A stretch of DNA of 59,135 bases. Source: Planctomycetota bacterium. GTDB taxonomy: Bacteria; Planctomycetota; Planctomycetia; Pirellulales; Lacipirellulaceae. The position numbers and the translations under genes are program-made. Of the stretch, positions 1 through 8,796 are shown in pieces. Where the stretch lies: positions 1 through 59,135 of the forward strand of contig JAKOXH010000054.1 in the NCBI GenBank assembly GCA_029781135.1, given 5' to 3'. Every line of letters starts with the position of its first letter. The stretch's first letter is position 1. The notes beneath the pieces were generated by a model, which saw nothing but the letters and a program-made list of their open reading frames with translations, had not been told where the DNA came from and searched no databases.

Positions 1-216
1 CTCGCCGCCGCCGGCTACAACCTCCGCAAGCTGTTGCGGTGGATTGTGCTTGCGCCCATTTTCTGGCTCTGGTGCCGGCTCACTGCTACGATTGTCACTC
101 AAGTCACACCACAATCTCGTCTCGATGTGCTTGAACCCGTGCCCGTGGGAACCCCAAAATCACGATCACCCCGACCGAAGCGTATTTTTCAGGGACGACT
201 ACCTATTAGTCGTTAG
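1..216 (+). pseudogene. 3' end of an IS5-like transposase (partial, cut by window edge)
   Basis: The frame is open from base 1 and reads LAAAGYNLRKLLRW before a stop at 214-216. This resembles the C-terminal helix of IS5-family DDE transposases, which commonly carry an AAAGxNLRxLLRW stretch. The +1 frame ends with FFRDDY, a type of ending I also associate with such transposases. The original reading frame may therefore have shifted near the 3' end, or the gene may be decaying. Only the tail is visible, so the catalytic residues and the terminal inverted repeat cannot be judged. It would be the right end of an insertion sequence next to the PHA operon. The family call rests on a short motif and is moderate. 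Confidence 0.5.
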
Positions 217-290
217 TGCCAACGCGGAGAAAGAATAGCAAACAACCGATGCCCCCAGCCCCCCAACGCCTAACGCCCAACGCCTAACCC

Positions 291-1394
291 CTACTTCCCA
301 CTCTTATTCGACGAGTGGTCCGCGATCCACATCGCGGCCTCGGGCCACAGCGTGCCATGCGCTTTGGAACTTACCGCCAGGCCGATGTGCCCGGCGTTGA
401 TCGACATGTTCTGCACGTACTTTGACGACACGTAATGCTTGATCGCCACCGTCGAATTCGGCGGCACCAAATGATCCTGATCCGCCACCAGCGTCAGCAC
501 GGGGCAGGTGATGTTCTGCAACTTCACCGGCTTATCGCGCAGCGTGAATTCGCCCCGTACCAGTTCGTTCTGCTGGTACAAATGCTTCACGAACTCGCGG
601 AACGTCTCCCCGGCCACCGGGATGTTGTCGTTCACCCACCGCTCCATCGCGAAGAAGTTCTCCAGGAACGCATCATCGTCGAGCTTATCCACAAAACCAG
701 CATACTTCTCGACGTAATTCTGCACCGGCTTCATCATCTGAAAGCCCGATTGCAGGAACGAGCCCGGGCAATTGCCAAACGCATCGATCAATCCATCAAC
801 GTCGAAATACTCCTTCCGCGTCCACACGTTCAGCAGCCCTTCATCGCCGCTGAAATCGATCGGCGCCGCCATGAGAATGAGATTCCGCACCTGCTCCGGA
901 TACAGCGCCGTATACATGGCCGACATCGTGCCGCCCATGCAGTACCCCAGCAGGTTGAGCTTCTCGGCGTTCGAATGCTCGCACACGAACTTGGCCACAT
1001 TGCGAATGAAGCCGCACACGTAATCCTGCAGCCGCAGCGTTCGGTCCGCGGCCGTCGGAATACCCCAATCGACGAGGTACACGTCAAAGCCGCGTTTCAA
1101 CAGTTGCCGCACCACACTACGTTGCGGCTGCAGGTCCAAAATATATGGCCGGTTCACCAGCGCAAAACACACCAACACCGGCTCATTGAAATCGATCGAA
1201 TGCTCATTCTTATAGCGCAGCAATTTCAGAGAATCTTCCTCATACACCACATCGTGCGGCGTGGTGGCCACCTGCACCTCGCGCGCAACCTGCGGCACAT
1301 TGGGCAAATTCACCCACCGCCGCCACGCCCGCAACGACTCCGACTGCACCGCCTTCTGAAACTCAACAAACGAATCGAGCATCGCGTTCGTCAT
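291..1394 (-). CDS. phaC: Class III poly(3-hydroxyalkanoate) synthase subunit PhaC
   Basis: PhaC polymerises (R)-3-hydroxyacyl-CoA into PHA granules. The 367 residues match the usual class III PhaC length of about 355. The lipase-like box GYCMGG places the nucleophile at Cys152. The catalytic partners are Asp307 in DQDHLVPP and His336 in AGHIGL, in the order and spacing expected for this alpha/beta hydrolase family. It is the last gene of a leftward set that also holds the thiolase, PhaE-like subunit, reductase and phasin. Class III synthases need a PhaE partner, and the short PhaE-like gene upstream supplies a candidate. A 182-base gap with a strong hairpin repeat separates it from the reductase gene. 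The ATG at 1394 is a natural start. Confidence 0.95.
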   Translation of the reverse strand: MTNAMLDSFVEFQKAVQSESLRAWRRWVNLPNVPQVAREVQVATTPHDVVYEEDSLKLLRYKNEHSIDFNEPVLVCFALVNRPYILDLQPQRSVVRQLLKRGFDVYLVDWGIPTAADRTLRLQDYVCGFIRNVAKFVCEHSNAEKLNLLGYCMGGTMSAMYTALYPEQVRNLILMAAPIDFSGDEGLLNVWTRKEYFDVDGLIDAFGNCPGSFLQSGFQMMKPVQNYVEKYAGFVDKLDDDAFLENFFAMERWVNDNIPVAGETFREFVKHLYQQNELVRGEFTLRDKPVKLQNITCPVLTLVADQDHLVPPNSTVAIKHYVSSKYVQNMSINAGHIGLAVSSKAHGTLWPEAAMWIADHSSNKSGK

Positions 1395-1446
1395 GGTCGT
1401 ATACCCTTCTGTTTATTGATCGCCGCGCAGCAAATGACACCTGGCT

Positions 1447-1513
1447 CGTTTAACCCCGAGCCAGCGGCGAGGCGGAACGCCTCCTCCCGTCGCCGTTGGC
1501 TCCGGGTTAAACG
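1447..1513. repeat. Long palindromic hairpin repeat, family B, copy 1
   Basis: The arms CGTTTAACCC...GAGCCA and TGGCTC...GGGTTAAACG pair across a GC-rich centre, giving a stem of roughly two dozen base pairs in 67 bases. It lies between phaB and phaC. Related copies or halves sit at 3040-3106, 14404-14430 and 16218-16244. There is no T-run after it, so it is not an obvious intrinsic terminator. Confidence 0.85.
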
Positions 1514-1576
1514 ACCCGCGGACAACAGCACTTCACTACCTTCCCCACTCGCCACTCGCCGCTCACACCTCGCCGC

Positions 1577-2377
1577 TCACCCCCCCATCGCCATGCCCCC
1601 ATTAATATCCAGCACATGCCCCGTGATATAACTCGCCGCCGGCGATGCCAAAAACGCCACGCCCGCCGCGATTTCGGTCGGTTCCCCCAGCCGCCCCACC
1701 GGCGTCATGTTGACCACGGCCTCGATCGCCTTTTCCGGCATCTCCTGCAGCATCCGCGTGCGAATGAAGCCGGGGGCGATCGCGTTCACCGTCACGCCCT
1801 TGCGGGCATACTCGCGGGCCAATGTCTTGGTGAAGCCAATCAGCCCCGCCTTCGCTGCCGCATAATTAGCCTGACCAAAATTGCCAACCTCGCCCACGAT
1901 GCTGCTGATGTTGATCACCCGGCCCCAACCACGATCGGCCATGCCGTCGATAAACTGTTTCGTCACCGCAAATACGCCGGTCAGGTTGACCGCGATGACC
2001 GCGTCCCACATTTCTTGCGTCATCTTTTTGAACGACCGGTCCCGCGTGATGCCGGCGTTATTGACGAGGATATCGACGTCGCCAATCTGTTCGCCGACCT
2101 CCTTGGCCAATTTCACGATTTCCGCCGCGTCGCCGACATCGTGAGAAAAGTACTCTGACTTCCTGCCCATGCCGCGAATTTGTCCGCGCACGTCTTCCGC
2201 GAACTTGCAGCCAGTGAGGCAGGTGATCCCCACATCGGCCCCGCGCGCCGCCAGGGCCAAGGCAATGGCCTTGCCGATGCCCCGCGACCCGCCCGTGACG
2301 AGTGCCGTTTTACCCTCCAGGCGAAATTCTGGAAGGACGATGCGTTGTTCCGTTTCACTTGGGGCGACCGTGGCCAT
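1577..2377 (-). CDS. phaB: Acetoacetyl-CoA / 3-oxoacyl reductase (SDR family, PhaB/FabG-like)
   Basis: A classical short-chain dehydrogenase of 266 residues, likely reducing acetoacetyl-CoA to (R)-3-hydroxybutyryl-CoA with NADPH. The nucleotide-binding GGSRGIG motif is at residues 29-35, NNAG at 106-109, and the catalytic Ser158/159, Tyr172 and Lys176 are present in NISS and NYAAAKAG. The last residues carry the family's usual TGHVLDINGGMAM-type ending. A GGGAGGTAGC ribosome site lies eight bases before the ATG at 2377. About 20 extra N-terminal residues precede the Rossmann fold. Its position between phaE-like and phaC genes argues for a PHA role over fatty-acid synthesis, although FabG enzymes can serve both. 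Confidence 0.93.
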   Translation of the reverse strand: MATVAPSETEQRIVLPEFRLEGKTALVTGGSRGIGKAIALALAARGADVGITCLTGCKFAEDVRGQIRGMGRKSEYFSHDVGDAAEIVKLAKEVGEQIGDVDILVNNAGITRDRSFKKMTQEMWDAVIAVNLTGVFAVTKQFIDGMADRGWGRVINISSIVGEVGNFGQANYAAAKAGLIGFTKTLAREYARKGVTVNAIAPGFIRTRMLQEMPEKAIEAVVNMTPVGRLGEPTEIAAGVAFLASPAASYITGHVLDINGGMAMGG

Positions 2378-2471
2378 GGATTGCTACCTCCCGTAACCTG
2401 GTTCGATTCCAACGTTCGATGTTTTCGTACCGGCACTCATCACTCGCCCGCCACCCCCGTGGCGACGGATT

Positions 2472-2912
2472 TCATTTAACCTCTGCCGTCGCAGAAACCT
2501 GCTTTTCAACAGCCTGCAAGCGCTCATCGATCTTCGTGAGCCGTCGCAGAATCACTTCCTCAACGCTGTGCAGCCGCTCGAACAACCCGCTAATATCCCC
2601 CGTCGTCGGCAGGTTGATGTTCCTGGCCATTTCTTTGGCCAAGTCATCGGCCTGCGACTTCATCTTCACGACGGCATTCGTGTTGTTCTTCATCGCCTCC
2701 AAAAAGGCGGGCGTGCGCATGTATGCATCCATGCTCTTGCTGATCGCTTCCATCCACCGGCGCTGCCAATTTTTGAATGCCGAGCCATCGTCGAGGCCCT
2801 CGAACACTTGCCGGGTGACGTCGTCGGCGTGTTTCACATAACTCGACCAGAAATCGACGAGGGGCTGAACAACTGGATCGAATGAGAACTGCGTGGAGCC
2901 ATTGTTCGACAT
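2472..2912 (-). CDS. phaE: Short PhaE/PhaR-like PHA synthase subunit
   Basis: A 146-residue, mostly helical, charged protein. Its C-terminal third (NLPTTGDISGLFERLHSVEE, then a heptad-like stretch) resembles the conserved end of class III PhaE subunits, which activate and stabilise PhaC. Known PhaE proteins are usually over 300 residues and PhaR subunits about 200, so this one is unusually small. It appears to keep only a WxxYV-containing N-terminus and the coiled-coil tail. It sits between phaA and phaB in the same orientation. The start at 2912 has GGAGA eight bases upstream. The function is inferred from the motif and the operon position. Confidence 0.82.
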   Translation of the reverse strand: MSNNGSTQFSFDPVVQPLVDFWSSYVKHADDVTRQVFEGLDDGSAFKNWQRRWMEAISKSMDAYMRTPAFLEAMKNNTNAVVKMKSQADDLAKEMARNINLPTTGDISGLFERLHSVEEVILRRLTKIDERLQAVEKQVSATAEVK

Positions 2913-2938
2913 AATTCATTCTCCGCCAAAGTGCTCCT

Positions 2939-2959
2939 CCCTCTCCCATCGGGAGAGGG
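2939..2959. repeat. Perfect short palindrome, CCCTCTCCC type
   Basis: CCCTCTCCC-ATC-GGGAGAGGG forms a nine-pair stem with a three-base loop, immediately upstream of the phaE-like start and followed by GCCGGGGTGAGG. The same motif recurs at 16562-16582 and as a half copy near 39735. It is a common dispersed hairpin in GC-rich genomes. Confidence 0.7.
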
Positions 2960-3039
2960 CCGGGGTGAGGGTTCGTGGAAGCCGTCGATGTCTCTCTTTC
3001 GGTTACTGGTGACTGCCTAGAAAATTAACTACCCCCATT

Positions 3040-3106
3040 CGCTTAACCCGGAGCCAACGGCGACGGAACGCACAGCACGGCCTCGCCGCTGGCTCGCGGT
3101 TAAACG
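3040..3106. repeat. Long palindromic hairpin repeat, family B, copy 2
   Basis: CGCTTAACCCGGAGCCAACG pairs with the downstream CGCTGGCTCGCGGTTAAACG across a central loop. It lies in the gap between phaA and the phaE-like gene, the second hairpin of this family inside the operon. The two copies have similar arms and different centres. Confidence 0.8.
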
Positions 3107-3136
3107 AACTGCTCGCATTTCAATGCGAGGCCTTCG

Positions 3137-4321
<1,185 letters not shown>

Positions 4322-4395
4322 CGTTCAACCTCCACGAAAGAGTGGATACCCCGGGCGGCGGCTCGCGAGCCGTCCCGACAAACATCGTGTCACGC

Positions 4396-4833
4396 TCAAC
4401 TTGCCGACTTCGAGGCGAGCTCCGTCCATTTGCTGAGCGCGTCCTGCAGTTCCTTCGCCTGCGTTTCGCTCACTTCGCGCATGACATCCAAGCTCTTGCG
4501 GCACAGTTTCTCGCAGCGCTTGGCCCATTCTTGCGGATCGGCAGATTGGGCGACCTTAAAGGCCTCGTCCAGCGATTCCATCGCCAGGCTGTATTGCTCA
4601 TCCAACACTTCGCGATGGCGCGTTAGCACATCTTTAACGGTCTTGCCCCACTCTTTTTGAAACTTCTGAACGCGTTCGAGCCACGCACTTTGAGGTTGCG
4701 GAAAGCCGGGCCAACCAGATGTCCACCTGCGGAACATTTCCTGTTGCATCTCGACATTCGCTTCCGCAGCTTTCTTTACGTTGTCGAACGCTTGTTCAAA
4801 CACGCCTGTTACCGATTGCGTTTCCGTAGCCAT
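4396..4833 (-). CDS. phaP: Phasin-like PHA granule protein
   Basis: A 145-residue amphipathic helical protein with the pattern of phasins: an N-terminal stretch rich in Phe and Lys (VFEQAFDNVKKAAEANVE), a Trp/Pro segment, and a long helix with conserved EWAKRCE and ETQAKELQD. Phasins coat PHA granules and control their number. It is the first gene of the leftward PHA set, so the promoter should lie in the 273-base divergent gap shared with the acyl-CoA synthetase gene. GGAGA is nine bases before the ATG. The assignment depends on composition and context, because phasins have low sequence conservation. Confidence 0.8.
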   Translation of the reverse strand: MATETQSVTGVFEQAFDNVKKAAEANVEMQQEMFRRWTSGWPGFPQPQSAWLERVQKFQKEWGKTVKDVLTRHREVLDEQYSLAMESLDEAFKVAQSADPQEWAKRCEKLCRKSLDVMREVSETQAKELQDALSKWTELASKSAS

Positions 4834-5106
4834 GATCGTGGTCTCCGTGAACGGTTAATGAGATTGCGAACTAGCGGTGCGACGTTTGGGACTCCAATTC
4901 TCTGAGCGGTTGACAGCAGTTGCGAATTCTGCGCCGAACGCTGCGCTTTGTGCGATCCATCTTGTCCGCAACATCGTTTCGACCTAAATTGCAGTGCGTG
5001 ACATCAGGTCACGGAATAAGCTACGTTTAGGCGGGGACGTTACACATGTTTTACCGTGCGAAATGGCGCGCTCCGAATAGCACGTTCGCACGTAGAGAGC
5101 ACTCCT

Positions 5107-7836
5107 ATGCCTACCCAAAATTTGTCGAAGATTTTTGAACCGAATAGTGTCGCCGTCTTAGGAGCTAGTGCCAAAACTGGCTCGGTGGGCAGGACGGTTC
5201 TCGAAAATCTGCACTCAAATGGCGTGGATAAGCGGATTTACCCGATCAATCCCAAGTACGACTCGTTGATCGGGCTCAAGGCCTATCCCTCGATTGAAGC
5301 TCTACCAGAAGTCCCCGATTTGGCGGTAATTGCCACTCCCGGTGAGACGGTTCCCGGCTTGGTGCGCGAATGTGGCGCGGCCGGGGTGCTGGGGATGATC
5401 ATCCTTTCCGCGGGCTTTAGCGAGGTTGGTCCGCGCGGCAAGGAGTTGGAAGCCGAACTCAAGCGCGCGTTCGCGGAATACCCCGAAATGCGTGTGATCG
5501 GACCCAACTGTTTGGGGATTATGGTGCCCGGCGCCCATTTGAACGCCAGTTTTGCGGCGGGCATGGCGCGGCCCGGGCGCGTGGCCTTCATCTCCCAAAG
5601 CGGCGCACTTTGCACATCGATTCTCGACTGGTCACTGTCGGAAGGGATCGGGTTCTCGTACTTCGTATCCATCGGCAATGCGGTCAGTGTGAAAGTGAGC
5701 GACCTGATTGATTACTTCGCCGAAGACCCCACGACCGATTCGATCGTGCTATACCTGGAATCGGTGCGCGAGGCCCGCGAGTTCATGTCGGCCTCGCGCG
5801 CGTTCACGCGCACGAAGCCGATCGTCGTCTACAAAGCGGGCCGATTCGCGGAATCGGCCGCGGCGGCGGCCTCGCACACCGGGGCGATGGCCGGCGTGGA
5901 CGCCGTGTACGAAGCCGCCTTCCAACGTGCCGGCATGGTGCGTATCGACCGCGCCGAAGACATGTTCGACTGCGCGGAATTATTGGCCCGTCACAACACG
6001 CCGGCTGGTCCGCGCTTGGCGATCATTACCAACGCAGGCGGTCCCGGCGTCATGGCTGCCGATGAACTTCTGGAACGCCAAGGAGAACTTGCCAAACTCG
6101 CTCCGGAAACGATTGAGAAATTGAATAAGGTGTTGCCCGCCGCCTGGTCTCACCAGAATCCCGTCGACGTGCTCGGCGATGCCCGACCAGACAGATTTGG
6201 CCAGGCCCTCGAACTGGTGGTGGGCGATCCGAACGTCGACGGCGTGTTGATTGTACTGACGCCGCAGGCCATGACGGATCCGCTCGGCACGGCGATTAAA
6301 GTCGCCGACATCGCCGCCACGTCGCGCTTGCCGATCTTGGCGGCGTGGATGGGGGGGCAATCGGTGGAGCCAGGCCGCCAAGTTCTCAACAATGCGAGAA
6401 TCGCCACGTACGATTCGCCCGACCGCGCCGTGCGGGCATTCATGTATTTGGTGTCGTTCCACCGCAACCGCGAGATTCTGTACGAGACACCGCGCGAAGT
6501 AGCCGGTGGTCATTTGATTTCGCAAACCGCCGATGTTCGTCAGTCGATTCAAGAGGCACTGGCGGCGGGACGGACCACCCTGACCGAAACCGAGGCGAAG
6601 TCGCTGCTGGCGGCCTTTGGCATTCGCACCACGGTGCCGATTCCCGCGGCGACGGCTGCCGAGGCGGTTAAAGTCGCGCGGGGGCTTGGATACCCCGTGG
6701 TTATGAAAATCGATTCGCCGCAAATCACACACAAGACCGAAGTCCGCGGCGTGGAACTCGGCATTTCGGACGATGATGAAGTTCAAACCAAGTTTCACGC
6801 GATGATCTCGCGAGCGAAGTCGATGCGGCCGGATGCCCATATTCTGGGTGTCACGCTGCAACCCATGGCCACTTCGGCCGAGGGCATTGAGATGATTGTC
6901 GGGGCCAAAAAAGACCCCGTGTTCGGGGCCGTCATGATGGTGGGCGCCGGCGGCATCACGGCCGAAATCTGGGGCGATCGCGCCCTCGAACTTCCGCCAC
7001 TCAACGATCGCTTGGCACGTCGCATGCTCGATTCGTTGCGGATGCGGCCCTTGCTCTACGGCTTCCGTGGGCGCAGCGCCGTGAATATCGAAAAGCTCGT
7101 CGAAACGCTGATGAAGTTCTCGTACTTGATTGCCGAGAATCCGCTCATCGCCGAGCTGGACGTGAATCCGCTGCTGGTCACCGCGGATGGCGCGATCGCC
7201 CTCGATGCGCGGGTCATCCTCGAACATCCCAACGGCGTGTCGCTGCGGCCCTATTCGCACCTTGCGATCCGGCCTTACCCCGTCGAATACATGCATACGG
7301 TCACCTTGGATGACGGCACCAAAGTACGCCTGCGGCCGATTCGGCCGGAAGACGAACCAAAATGGCATGAGTTCGTGGCGAGTTGTTCACAGCGATCGAT
7401 TTGGCTACGGTTCCGTTACCTGTTCAAAGAAACGACGCACGACATGGCCACTCGGTTCTGCTTCATCGATTACGACCGCACGCTGGCGATCGTGGCCGAA
7501 GTCGAAGAAGGCAACGATCGGCGAATTATCGGCGTCGCGCGCCTCGTGGCCGATGCTGATCACAGTAATGCCGAGTATGCGGTGCTCGTCGCCGATGCCT
7601 GGCAAGGCCGCGGGCTTGGCAATGAACTGACCGACTTCTGTTTGGAGATCTGCGGTTCGTGGGGCATCGATCGCGTATTCTCGGAAACAACCGACGATAA
7701 TGCCCGGATGCAACGACTCTTAACGACGCGTCATTTCAGGAAGACGAAGTCGATGGGCGGCGAGTTGTTGTATGAGGCTCAGCTTAGTGCGCCCGTCAAA
7801 TCAAAATCGGCTAAACCAGTCCCGGAACCGGTCTGA
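5107..7836 (+). CDS. ADP-forming acetate/acyl-CoA synthetase fused to GNAT acetyltransferase
   Basis: A 909-residue fusion. It begins with a CoA-binding Rossmann domain (FEPNSVAVLGAS), followed by succinyl-CoA-ligase-like domains with a probable phospho-histidine in ASHTGAMAG. An ATP-grasp domain (GYPVVMKIDSPQITHKTEVR) follows, and a GNAT domain from about residue 740 carries the acetyl-CoA loop WQGRGLG. ADP-forming acyl-CoA synthetases interconvert acyl-CoA and acid while making ATP. The same architecture occurs in Pat-type protein lysine acetyltransferases, so the enzyme could act on proteins rather than small acids. An in-frame GTG at 5056 would add 17 residues, but ATG 5107 starts the conserved region. 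It is divergent from the PHA operon, which also uses acetyl-CoA. Confidence 0.92.
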   Translation: MPTQNLSKIFEPNSVAVLGASAKTGSVGRTVLENLHSNGVDKRIYPINPKYDSLIGLKAYPSIEALPEVPDLAVIATPGETVPGLVRECGAAGVLGMIILSAGFSEVGPRGKELEAELKRAFAEYPEMRVIGPNCLGIMVPGAHLNASFAAGMARPGRVAFISQSGALCTSILDWSLSEGIGFSYFVSIGNAVSVKVSDLIDYFAEDPTTDSIVLYLESVREAREFMSASRAFTRTKPIVVYKAGRFAESAAAAASHTGAMAGVDAVYEAAFQRAGMVRIDRAEDMFDCAELLARHNTPAGPRLAIITNAGGPGVMAADELLERQGELAKLAPETIEKLNKVLPAAWSHQNPVDVLGDARPDRFGQALELVVGDPNVDGVLIVLTPQAMTDPLGTAIKVADIAATSRLPILAAWMGGQSVEPGRQVLNNARIATYDSPDRAVRAFMYLVSFHRNREILYETPREVAGGHLISQTADVRQSIQEALAAGRTTLTETEAKSLLAAFGIRTTVPIPAATAAEAVKVARGLGYPVVMKIDSPQITHKTEVRGVELGISDDDEVQTKFHAMISRAKSMRPDAHILGVTLQPMATSAEGIEMIVGAKKDPVFGAVMMVGAGGITAEIWGDRALELPPLNDRLARRMLDSLRMRPLLYGFRGRSAVNIEKLVETLMKFSYLIAENPLIAELDVNPLLVTADGAIALDARVILEHPNGVSLRPYSHLAIRPYPVEYMHTVTLDDGTKVRLRPIRPEDEPKWHEFVASCSQRSIWLRFRYLFKETTHDMATRFCFIDYDRTLAIVAEVEEGNDRRIIGVARLVADADHSNAEYAVLVADAWQGRGLGNELTDFCLEICGSWGIDRVFSETTDDNARMQRLLTTRHFRKTKSMGGELLYEAQLSAPVKSKSAKPVPEPV

Positions 7837-8235
7837 GTAAACGGTTTGCGGAAGGGCTCACGTCCAGTGCCGTCCATTGGAAATCGGCTTCTGCATTTGG
7901 CCGATAACGCCAACGTTTTGAGTCTGGTTGACGGCAACAGTTGCTCTGCTTAGCGCTCGGAGTTACCGCTGGCGAGTGTGCTGTGCGGCGCGCAGTGTGC
8001 GTGTTTGGCGCGCCTACCCGCCGGTGGGGCTGTCAAAAGCATGCATAACTGTGGGACGCCCGGAAAAATTTATGCGAGATTTTGGCGATGTTATGGTCGC
8101 CAAGCTACGTTTTCTTGTTGGCATTCGATTTGCCGCCCCTACCATCTGAACCTCGTCCGCGGATGACGGGTCTCTATCCAGAGAGGTATCTTCTGGTTTC
8201 AACGGAATGATCGTTTTCGGAATTGGAGAAGATCG
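7837..8235 (+). other. Intergenic stretch without a supported gene
   Basis: About 400 bases between the acyl-CoA synthetase and hemerythrin genes. Open frames here lack a family signature and good start sites. Around 7974-8010 there is a GC-rich segment with repeated TGTGC words. I looked for a -24/-12 sigma-54 promoter and found none with the right GG-N10-GC spacing. It probably holds the promoter of the hemerythrin and kinase genes. Confidence 0.6.
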
Positions 8236-8691
8236 ATGACTACGACCGATGGTCCGCTTCCGCAGCCCGGTGTTGCGGATCGGATCGTTCAAGAGCACGG
8301 CGCATTGCGCCAGAAAATCGAAGGGATTAACAGCGTACTCTCGGGCCCGCGGCCAGAGCCCACGGAAGTTGATTGTTTGCTGCGCGAGTTCTTAACGGCA
8401 TTGCAAGTTCACTTCACAACGGAAGAGAACGAAGGCTTCTTTACGGAAATCGTGATGAATGCCCCGCAGCACGCCGAACGAGCAGGCGAGTTATGCATCG
8501 AGCATCGCCAGCTATTGCACGATGCCGACGATCTATGCCGCTTCGCGGAAGCGGGTAGCCCCTCGATGCCTTGGTGGCGCGAACTTTCGGGACGCTGTCG
8601 CGAATTCACCAAGCGGTTGACTCGCCACGAGCGCGAAGAGCACCGGCTCAGGGACGAGGCATACCACGCGGGAATGGGTCCGGCAGCCTGA
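8236..8691 (+). CDS. Stand-alone hemerythrin-domain protein
   Basis: A 151-residue helical protein with the histidine/glutamate pattern of hemerythrins: His21, His59 with Glu63/64, His90, and the HEREEH cluster at 131-136. Such proteins bind a di-iron centre and sense or carry oxygen, or protect iron and handle nitric oxide. The start ATG has a GGAGAAG ribosome site six bases upstream. The next gene is a globin-coupled histidine kinase and, three genes later, a TPC-type metal ATPase. Some P1B-5 ATPases carry a hemerythrin domain fused at the C-terminus, which makes this separate copy noteworthy. The ligand is not known. Confidence 0.88.
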   Translation: MTTTDGPLPQPGVADRIVQEHGALRQKIEGINSVLSGPRPEPTEVDCLLREFLTALQVHFTTEENEGFFTEIVMNAPQHAERAGELCIEHRQLLHDADDLCRFAEAGSPSMPWWRELSGRCREFTKRLTRHEREEHRLRDEAYHAGMGPAA

Positions 8692-8796
8692 AATAAGGGC
8701 CATTTCCGTTGCTCCGCTTTCAATCGTTCGCGCGGTAGAATAGATTGTTTCTCGCCAGAAACGTCTCCGGGCAATTGAGATTGGAAGTGAGTGTCG

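Noticed and set aside
435..1631. A 398-codon plus-strand open frame opposite phaC
   Set aside because: It is the reverse shadow of phaC, rich in Arg/His with no family motif. High GC content makes such frames long.
5980..7368. A 462-codon minus-strand frame inside the acyl-CoA synthetase gene
   Set aside because: Shadow of the fusion gene with His/Arg/Gly-rich composition and no recognisable domain.
7900..8000. Possible sigma-54 promoter upstream of hemerythrin
   Set aside because: GG and GC pairs do occur, but not at the required ten-base spacing.
7928..8149. Small frames upstream of the hemerythrin gene
   Set aside because: No ribosome site and no family signal, with Cys/Arg-rich nonsense composition.
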